From: Caryophanales bacterium
GTDB taxonomy: Bacteria > Bacillota > Bacilli > JARBTR01
Length of the DNA: 51,795 bases
Reading direction: 5' to 3'
Assembly (NCBI GenBank): GCA_029240105.1
Contig: JARBTR010000012.1
Coordinates: 1-51,795, forward strand
Position numbers and translations under genes: made by a program. This document shows positions 45,987 to 51,795 of the stretch, in pieces. A model generated the notes under the pieces. The model worked only from the letters and a program-made list of their open reading frames with translations, did no database searches and was not told the DNA's origin. Numbering within the stretch: position 1 is the stretch's first letter; every line of letters starts with the position of its first letter.

Positions 45987-47036
45987 TTAGTTTGGGATTC
46001 TATTATTATTGTAACTGCCTACAAAACCAAAGACTGCAGAAACGATAATGCGGGCAACTTCATTAGGTAGGAAATCATCTGTTTTTACAATGATTTGGGA
46101 GATTTCATCATACCAAGGTTCACGGACATTATTTAAGTATATAAGTGTGTTTTTATCCTTGATACTTGACTCCCGTACTTGACTCTTCCTGTTCATTCTC
46201 TCAACAAGCTTGTCGATCTCTGCGGTCAAATGAACAACCATCCCATTTTCTTTCAACCACTCTCTGCTCTCGGGTGACTCAATAGTCATGCTACCTATCG
46301 CCACTATGGTATTCTTTTTAGGAATCGCAGAAAGGTATGTTAGCTCCATTTGATGGAATTTTGTTTCTCCAATTGAATTAAGGATTTCTTGCGGATACTT
46401 GCCAGCAAATTGTATCATTTTCGTATCAAGATCAATAAATTCATAGTTTAGAAGTTCACTCAAACGTTCACCAACGGTTGTCTTTCCGACACTATCCATC
46501 CCCACAAGATAAATCGTCTCGAAATTCGGTTGAAGAGCAATTCCTTCATCAAAGAAATATTGAAGTAAGTTAGCAAAGCCAACCTCACTATTTCCAATAG
46601 TGAATACATGTTTGGGTTGATCCTTTAAAAAAATCCTGATGCTATTAGTTAGTACTTTTACAAATGAAATTTCATTGTTCACTATTTTCTTACGCCTACC
46701 TAGAACAGGAATTAAGATAATATTTTTCTTACTGACGATTAATTTTTTGCGGTTTAAAATGATTATTGTAATACTCATGCATGCAAAGAAGCCGAACAAC
46801 ATCAAGAATTCCCAATCAAATTTTTGATGATGTACCAAAGTATAAGAGAAATCGATAAAGAATGCCCCGCCAAATATAGCCAATGTCAAATAGCCAATCC
46901 ATATCCCCGATACTGGCTGGCTTACAAGAAAATGATCTTCCGAAGCCCGTTCATAGTATTTTTTTTGTTCTCTTTTGCCAAGATATGCTAATAGAAGAGA
47001 TACTGAAATGATTAAAACAATATGAATTACTTCCAT
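45987..47036 (-). CDS. Membrane protein fused to a shikimate-kinase-like P-loop domain
   Basis: Of 349 residues, about 1-100 hold three TM helices (IHIVLIISVSLLLAYL; IWIGYLTLAIFGGAFFIDF; FLMLFGFFACMSITIIILN), 100-165 a soluble PH-like linker, and 174-340 a shikimate-kinase-like domain: Walker A LVGMDSVGKTTVGERLSELL and FIDLDTKM. The family's substrate-binding residues look altered: G-E-x-x-F-R reads GETKFHQME (Arg to His) and the GGG loop reads AIGSMT. So ATP binding is likely but shikimate is probably not the substrate. A stand-alone shikimate kinase is about 170 residues. I know of no described protein with this layout. Single gene. Confidence 0.78.
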   Translation of the reverse strand: MEVIHIVLIISVSLLLAYLGKREQKKYYERASEDHFLVSQPVSGIWIGYLTLAIFGGAFFIDFSYTLVHHQKFDWEFLMLFGFFACMSITIIILNRKKLIVSKKNIILIPVLGRRKKIVNNEISFVKVLTNSIRIFLKDQPKHVFTIGNSEVGFANLLQYFFDEGIALQPNFETIYLVGMDSVGKTTVGERLSELLNYEFIDLDTKMIQFAGKYPQEILNSIGETKFHQMELTYLSAIPKKNTIVAIGSMTIESPESREWLKENGMVVHLTAEIDKLVERMNRKSQVRESSIKDKNTLIYLNNVREPWYDEISQIIVKTDDFLPNEVARIIVSAVFGFVGSYNNNRIPN

Positions 47037-47437
47037 ATGACCACCTTAATTATGTTTTACAAAATAGAGTTTTGCTAAGAAATTGACTTTACTCTATTTT
47101 CATAATTAGAGACATTCCCTAATTTTTTATTATCCAATTAATTCTAACTAATTTTCTCAAAAGTGTACAAAATTCACAATCACTTAAAAAAAAACGTCCT
47201 ATCTCAGGATGATAAACATCTGTTTTTAGAGTTTTTAGAGCAATTCTCATCTATTATTTAATACAACAGTGGATGTAAGAAGGAAAAACAAGTATCCCAA
47301 TCTAAATGGATATTATCCAACTCCCAAAGAGGTTGTATAATTCTTATATCAAGAAATGTTATATTTGATTTATTGCCCTACTGACTTATCTGAAGAAGAA
47401 CGGTTATTGAGTGGATGTATTTTATGGGAGAAAGTCT
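47037..47437. other. 401-bp gene-free region
   Basis: No convincing gene or strong hairpin. A plus-strand frame from ATG 47351 runs into the next gene but lacks a ribosome site. Confidence 0.45.
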
Positions 47438-48046
47438 ATGAGCGAAAAGTACTACGATAAATTATTACACATTCAAACGTGTGGAGACCAAGAAGGGTTC
47501 CCTGACTCATATCACTATAATCGATACGAACCTACGCCCTACGCTGCACTAGAAAAGTTATTTGAAGAATATGAACTAAAGAGGAGCGATCGAATTGTTG
47601 ATTTTGGATGTGGAAAAGGAAGATTGAATTTCTTCATTCATTATTTATTTGAAGCAACTGTGGTAGGAATTGAGATGAACGAAACCTTCTACCAAGCGGC
47701 TGTTGACAATCGAGAGGAATATTTGAAGAAGTACAGAAATAGGAACAAATCTATTTACTTCCAATGTTGCAAAGCGGAAGAGTATGAGATTGACTTAGTA
47801 GACAATCGCTTTTATTTTTTTAATCCATTTTCTATCCAGATTTTCATGAAAATCATTCAGCGTATTTTACACTCAGTAGAACAATACAAACGAAAAATAG
47901 AGCTGGTTCTATACTATCCGTCAAACGATTATATTTATTTTTTACAAAACAAAACGAATTTTATATTAGTTAAGGAAGTTGGATTATCAGACTTATTTAA
48001 CAATCAACCGAATGAGCGATTTTTAATATATCAACTGGATTTCTAG
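47438..48046 (+). CDS. Class I SAM-dependent methyltransferase
   Basis: From ATG 47438 (MSEKYYDKLLHIQTCGDQEG) the product is 202 residues. RIVDFGCGKGRLNFFIHYLF is SAM motif I and VVGIEMNETFYQAAVDN motif II; FYFFNPFSIQIFMKIIQRIL is motif IV with NPF in place of the usual acidic post-motif. GGGAGAAAG lies before the ATG; an in-frame ATG nine codons upstream lacks a site. The substrate is unknown. It is the only plus-strand gene between 24108 and 51631. Confidence 0.82.
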   Translation: MSEKYYDKLLHIQTCGDQEGFPDSYHYNRYEPTPYAALEKLFEEYELKRSDRIVDFGCGKGRLNFFIHYLFEATVVGIEMNETFYQAAVDNREEYLKKYRNRNKSIYFQCCKAEEYEIDLVDNRFYFFNPFSIQIFMKIIQRILHSVEQYKRKIELVLYYPSNDYIYFLQNKTNFILVKEVGLSDLFNNQPNERFLIYQLDF

Positions 48047-48218
48047 AACGACCTCAGATGAATAGAAAACTCAAACACTAAGTTGAATTTAGATGGCACT
48101 TTTAATTCTTATGCTGAAGCTGTTTCGAATTAACTAAAAAGGGATGCGAGGATTTTCTTAACATTATCCTAATATTTTCTGAACTAAATAAAACTTTCAT
48201 TTCATTTATCTTTTAAAA

Positions 48219-48245
48219 TAAAAATGACCACATAATCGTGGTCAT
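48219..48245 (-). terminator. Terminator after the 92-residue membrane protein gene
   Basis: ATGACCAC and GTGGTCAT are perfect arms followed by TTTTATTTT on the minus strand. Confidence 0.75.
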
Positions 48246-48268
48246 GCATTTGTTGAATAAGAAGAGAA

Positions 48269-48547
48269 TTATTTTTGTTTTTTATATTTCTTCCACTCTT
48301 TGTTATAGACAAATAACTTGGTACCTGTATCAACTTCTTCAACGTACTGTATTTTTTTATAATTTGAATATACACCCCAAAAAATACTGATTGGTAATAT
48401 CAATAATAAACACCATATTGATTGTACAAAAGTTAAGATTAAAAAAATTATAGATAACAAAGTTGTCAGTATAAAAATCATAAATTCATTCTTTGTTGCT
48501 AATTGCTTATACTTTTTTGAAAAATCAATGCTTCTAATTTCATTCAT
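48269..48547 (-). CDS. Small membrane protein of unknown function
   Basis: The 92-residue product has two TM helices (FMIFILTTLLSIIFLILTFV and IWCLLLILPISIFWGVYSNY) between basic ends (SKKYKQLATK; YNKEWKKYKKQK). AAGGAGTGATATTCTAAA precedes the ATG. It is closed by its own terminator and is not close to the ABC genes upstream, 298 bp away in a stretch that shows nothing else. Confidence 0.65.
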   Translation of the reverse strand: MNEIRSIDFSKKYKQLATKNEFMIFILTTLLSIIFLILTFVQSIWCLLLILPISIFWGVYSNYKKIQYVEEVDTGTKLFVYNKEWKKYKKQK

Positions 48548-48845
48548 TTTAGAATATCACTCCTTAAAATTTATTATGTCTCATAAATTATAATAAATTA
48601 TTTCATTAAAGACATAAAAATTGATAGATCGATAATAATGGCCTTGAGTCACAGTTGGACATTATTAATGATTCAAGAGAAATCTTCCTTCTTTTCTTAC
48701 ATCGACTGTAGCACCAGCAATTTAAATAAAAATCCCTTAGACTCCACTTACTTAAGAAATAATATTACTAGAACATTATAACAGTTTTGTTAAGTATGTT
48801 TTTACTTACACTTTTTTATCCCGCACATTAACTTTTACATGATTC

Positions 48846-50489
48846 CTAATTCCTAATTAATTTTTCAGAAGAAATATTAAATGCTGCTTTCCATAGAAAC
48901 AAATTAACAATGCTACCTAAAACCAAAAGTATATATACACCATAATTTAAATTAGCTAATCCAAAATGGATCGCTGCCAATAATGCAAGCACTAATGTTA
49001 TGAGTAGATTAAACAACGAGTTGTCTTGTTGTGCTGATTCAAATGCCTCAGAAAATGGTAGTGATTTCTTCATTGTCATGAAACATATCATTGTAAAAAT
49101 AAGTATATTTAATAAAACGATTAAGAGTTCAGGTAATATTCTAGTACCAAAAATAATAGTAAAAATAATCGATTCAAGTATAAAAATGGGTAGAAAAAGC
49201 TTTGTTAAAAATGCTTTTATTGTACCTTTAAATATTGGTGCAACATTACGTATTGGTAAACTCTTATAAATCCATGCACCTTTATATTTTTCGGAATATC
49301 TAATCATCCATATAAGTGTTGGTAACATCATTCCACAGAAATATATTAAAAAATACATCTTACCACTTGAGATATCATGTATTGTTGAATTTCCCAATAT
49401 TTGAAATATAAATACAAAAGGCAAAATGATGCTAAGACCTAATAATGGGTATATTTTAAGTTTGAATTGTCTTACATTTCTCATCATATTTGAAGCGAAT
49501 CTATAAAACAGTCTTTCTTCACTATCTCTGCATAATAATTTTGCAAAAAAATCAACTGAACTTCTATTTACTTTATTAGTATTTGAATGATTATTATTCA
49601 ACTTTTGAAGGCTATCTTCAAAATGATTTATAAACTTAATGTAAAATGCAAATGCAGTAATTGGAATCACTATGGCTAAAATCGTGAAGGTTATATAAAT
49701 ATCACTTATTTCTGAATTTTTTATCATTTGGAAAGGTGCTGAAAACCAAATCGGCGCAATAAAGTAATGCCACCATTTGGGGATAAAATTAATTTTTAAA
49801 TCCGCTATACTGAACACTCTTCCAACTAACTGATATCCAATTGAGATTACCATTGTTAGAATAATCTGGATATAATTAATTATATCCTTCAGTTTTTCAC
49901 CATCAAAAAACCTTAAAATTAAAAAATATAGCAATGCAGTCAGTGCAATGATGAACAGTTCCAGCAAAACGATTGTAACGAGGAAAACGAGGAAAAATAT
50001 TGCCCCTTGGGTAAATAGACTTACTAAAAGTGCAGGCCCAATTAAGGAAATTGTTATATTAAACAAATAAATTGTTAAATGAATTACCTTTGCCATGCCT
50101 ATGGTTCTTGATCCTACAGGTTTTGTACCAATTATATTTTTATATCCAACATCTAATAGAACAGCTGAAAAATCAGAAATCAGGGAAGTGGTTATAAAAA
50201 ACATAACGATCGAGAATACAATGCTCATCTGGTACATATAGTTACTCTTCATAATAACAAATGGAATTAATACTAACCCCATTAAAATATATACCCCTAG
50301 AGACTTTAAAAATTTATTATCGTCAGTGTCATTACTTTTTTTATTATTAGAAAAAACAGTTGGTACTCTTCTGCCATCCATTAAGAGTTTAACTTGGAGG
50401 ATTTTTCTCATTGACCAATAGTCAACACCCGTTTTTTCGATTAAAGGCATTAGCTTATCTAATAATCTTAAAATCTTAAAATCCTTCAT
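48846..50489 (-). CDS. ABC-2-type transporter permease
   Basis: From ATG 50489 (MKDFKILRLLDKLMPLIEKT) the product is 547 residues with about twelve TM segments (LGVYILMGLVLIPFVIM; QMSIVFSIVMFFITTSLI; AIFFLVFLVTIVLLELFIIA; further pairs to the end). The soluble N-terminus and the large middle segment (SSVDFFAKLLCRDSEERLFY) match permeases encoded beside bacitracin/multidrug-type ATPases of unknown substrate. AGAGGTG in the end of the ATPase gene is its ribosome site, 4 bp separating stop and start, so they form one operon. Confidence 0.82.
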   Translation of the reverse strand: MKDFKILRLLDKLMPLIEKTGVDYWSMRKILQVKLLMDGRRVPTVFSNNKKSNDTDDNKFLKSLGVYILMGLVLIPFVIMKSNYMYQMSIVFSIVMFFITTSLISDFSAVLLDVGYKNIIGTKPVGSRTIGMAKVIHLTIYLFNITISLIGPALLVSLFTQGAIFFLVFLVTIVLLELFIIALTALLYFLILRFFDGEKLKDIINYIQIILTMVISIGYQLVGRVFSIADLKINFIPKWWHYFIAPIWFSAPFQMIKNSEISDIYITFTILAIVIPITAFAFYIKFINHFEDSLQKLNNNHSNTNKVNRSSVDFFAKLLCRDSEERLFYRFASNMMRNVRQFKLKIYPLLGLSIILPFVFIFQILGNSTIHDISSGKMYFLIYFCGMMLPTLIWMIRYSEKYKGAWIYKSLPIRNVAPIFKGTIKAFLTKLFLPIFILESIIFTIIFGTRILPELLIVLLNILIFTMICFMTMKKSLPFSEAFESAQQDNSLFNLLITLVLALLAAIHFGLANLNYGVYILLVLGSIVNLFLWKAAFNISSEKLIRN

Positions 50490-50493
50490 ACCA

Positions 50494-51276
50494 TTACACC
50501 TCTTTAACAATAGAGACGAATTCTTCTGCTATTGCCTCAAATTCGTTAAACCCTGTTATTTGATTAAAGATCTGTTCCAAAGATCCACCTTTTGAGGTTT
50601 CTTTAAGCTGCTCAAAACTACCATCTGCAACAACATGTCCGTTATTTAAAAGGACTATTCTATTACTAATTTTTTCGACTACGTCCATTATATGAGAAGA
50701 ATAAAATATGGTCTTACCCTGCTTCGATAGAAGAAAAAGAATTTCCTTCACAATCATTACACTGTTTGCATCAAGTCCACTTAAGGGTTCATCTAAGAAT
50801 AGGATATCTGGATCGTGGAGCAAACTTGATATAATTAATACTTTTTGCTTCATTCCTTTAGAATAGGTATTAATTCTTGAATCATAAAATTTCTTAATTC
50901 CAAATAGATGCATGAGTTTTTCAGCCTTAATGTTGGCTTTTTCATAACTCATTCCGTACAATTCTGCTATAAAAGTAAGATACTCTCTGGCTGTTAAACT
51001 ATCAAATAGCTCAGCAACCTCGGGTACATATCCAATTTTTCTCTTGTATTCAATTTTATCTTTTGATATATCCTGTCCTAATATCTTTATTTCTCCTGTA
51101 AACCCTTCAACAATTCCTAAAATTATTTTAATTGTTGTACTTTTACCAGCTCCATTGGTACCGATATAACCTATAATTTCACCTTTATATACTTCTAAGT
51201 TTATATCCTTTAAAACTTCTTTTGTTCCATATTTCATGCATAAGTTTTTTATTTCTACCGTTACATCATTTCCCAT
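50494..51276 (-). CDS. ABC transporter ATP-binding protein
   Basis: The 260-residue protein has Walker A GTNGAGKSTTIKIILG, Q-loop YVPEVAEL, signature TYSKGMKQKVLIISSLL, Walker B ILFLDEPLSGLD and H-loop FYSSHIMDVVEK. The signature YSKGMKQK in place of LSGGQ is usual for the ABC-2 (CcmA-like) exporter branch. GGAGAAGCTAA precedes ATG. The permease gene follows. Its role (drug, peptide or lantibiotic export) cannot be told. A PadR regulator gene starts divergently 354 bp away. Confidence 0.92.
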   Translation of the reverse strand: MGNDVTVEIKNLCMKYGTKEVLKDINLEVYKGEIIGYIGTNGAGKSTTIKIILGIVEGFTGEIKILGQDISKDKIEYKRKIGYVPEVAELFDSLTAREYLTFIAELYGMSYEKANIKAEKLMHLFGIKKFYDSRINTYSKGMKQKVLIISSLLHDPDILFLDEPLSGLDANSVMIVKEILFLLSKQGKTIFYSSHIMDVVEKISNRIVLLNNGHVVADGSFEQLKETSKGGSLEQIFNQITGFNEFEAIAEEFVSIVKEV

Positions 51277-51427
51277 TTAGCTTCTCCTAAAATAAAAGTT
51301 TACTATTCATATTTTTCTATAAAAACCGGTTTAAAACTGAATATCCATACAAGTTCATTTAAAAAACGATGTTACCAATGATACAGTTCCCCGTTTATCA
51401 TCCTGAAAGCTTCATCTATATCATACC

Positions 51428-51458
51428 AAAAACCCCCATGGAAAAAATTCCAAGGGAG
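51428..51458 (-). terminator. Orphan terminator-like hairpin upstream of the ABC genes
   Basis: CTCCCTTGGAA and TTCCATGGGGG pair at 9 of 11 positions and are followed by TTTTT on the minus strand, upstream of the ABC operon with no minus-strand gene before it in the window. The other bases of 51277-51630 hold the PadR control region and nothing else. Confidence 0.5.
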
Positions 51459-51569
51459 ACTATTAATTATCTACAAATTTCTACAAAATTTTCATTTCTT
51501 GCTTCTCATCTTATTCTATATATTTTCAACTATCGGGTCAGTTTAGTTGATTAAAAAATAATATATTAT

Positions 51570-51616
51570 TTTACTAATACCTTGTATTATATAGTATTAT
51601 ATTTTATATTAGTAAA
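51570..51616 (+). promoter_or_regulatory. Promoter and inverted-repeat operator of the padR gene
   Basis: TTGTAT (51582-51587), a 17-base spacer and TATATT (51605-51610) form a sigma-A-like promoter. TTTACTAATA (51570-51579) and TATTAGTAAA (51607-51616) are perfect 10-bp inverted arms, the second overlapping the -10. This is the arrangement expected for autorepression by PadR. Confidence 0.55.
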
Positions 51617-51630
51617 CGAGGTGAACAAAA

Positions 51631-51795
51631 TTGGAAGTTAATAAAGAGGTTTTAAAAGGACATATAGATACGTTGATTCTTTCCCTAATACATAGTAGGG
51701 ATATGTATGGATATGAGTTAGCTAAATATGTTCGTGAAAAGAGCGAAAATCAGTTTGAATTAAAAGAAGGTACACTTTATTTGTCTTTAAAGCGA
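51631..51795 (+). CDS. PadR family transcriptional regulator, 5' part
   Basis: The first 55 residues, from TTG 51631 (MEVNKEVLKGHIDTLILSLI), show the PadR winged-helix start: KGHIDTLILSLIHSRDMYGY, ELAKYVREKSENQFELKEGT and LYLSLKR. GAGGTG lies seven bases upstream. PadR proteins repress transporter or stress genes until a ligand binds; the neighbouring divergent ABC operon is the obvious candidate target. The gene runs past the right edge. Confidence 0.85.
   Translation, partial: MEVNKEVLKGHIDTLILSLIHSRDMYGYELAKYVREKSENQFELKEGTLYLSLKR

Noticed and set aside
51369..51554. 61-codon plus-strand frame
   Set aside because: It has no ribosome site and runs through a terminator-like hairpin.

Overview
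The window looks like the chromosome of a low-GC, spore-forming member of the Bacillales, probably near Lysinibacillus/Solibacillus/Psychrobacillus. This is inferred from AT-rich DNA with strong GGAGG-type ribosome sites, Bacillus-type proteins (RluF, YwbE, BrnQ, an IS1182 relic, a DUF342 protein) and a collagen-like protein of exosporium type. No database search was possible; family names rest on motifs read by eye. No rRNA, tRNA, CRISPR array or prophage was seen. Most genes lie on the minus strand.

Layout. 1-2616 (minus): a glycosyltransferase gene followed by a collagen-like surface protein with a Cys/His hexapeptide-repeat head; the collagen gene runs off the left edge and is frameshifted. 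2887-9025 (plus): a 36-residue protein, a large FAD/Fe-S oxidase with a Met/Pro-rich tail, a Crp/Fnr regulator, an anchored protein and RluF. 9195-13497: methyltransferase, acetyltransferase, amino acid permease and a decayed IS1182-like element. 13654-18432 (minus): a hemerythrin, a hemerythrin-tailed diguanylate cyclase, a coiled-coil protein and BrnQ. 18666-23123 (minus): a fused ABC transporter, response regulator and histidine kinase, with a 196-bp MITE between transporter and regulator. 23353-32324: TerC, a uracil-DNA glycosylase-like protein, a DUF342 gene behind a c-di-GMP-I riboswitch, a frameshifted secreted metalloprotease and a GGDEF-EAL protein. 34498-40431 (minus): aminotransferase, ptb, iorA, iorB and buk behind a CodY-box-like palindrome. 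40982-48547: small housekeeping genes mixed with decayed genes (an RsmH paralogue with an internal deletion, ORF remnants) and a membrane protein fused to a shikimate-kinase-like domain. 48846-51795: an ABC-2-type transporter and the start of a PadR regulator.

How the genes work together. Three themes stand out. (1) Amino acid fermentation: the aminotransferase makes a 2-oxoacid, IorAB decarboxylates it to an acyl-CoA with reduced ferredoxin, Ptb converts that to an acyl-phosphate and Buk recovers ATP. CodY-type control would fit. (2) c-di-GMP signalling: two GGDEF proteins, one with a built-in diiron hemerythrin domain, plus a c-di-GMP riboswitch in front of a FapA/DUF342 gene. (3) Spore or cell surface: a Thr-rich collagen-like protein beside a glycosyltransferase that may modify it.
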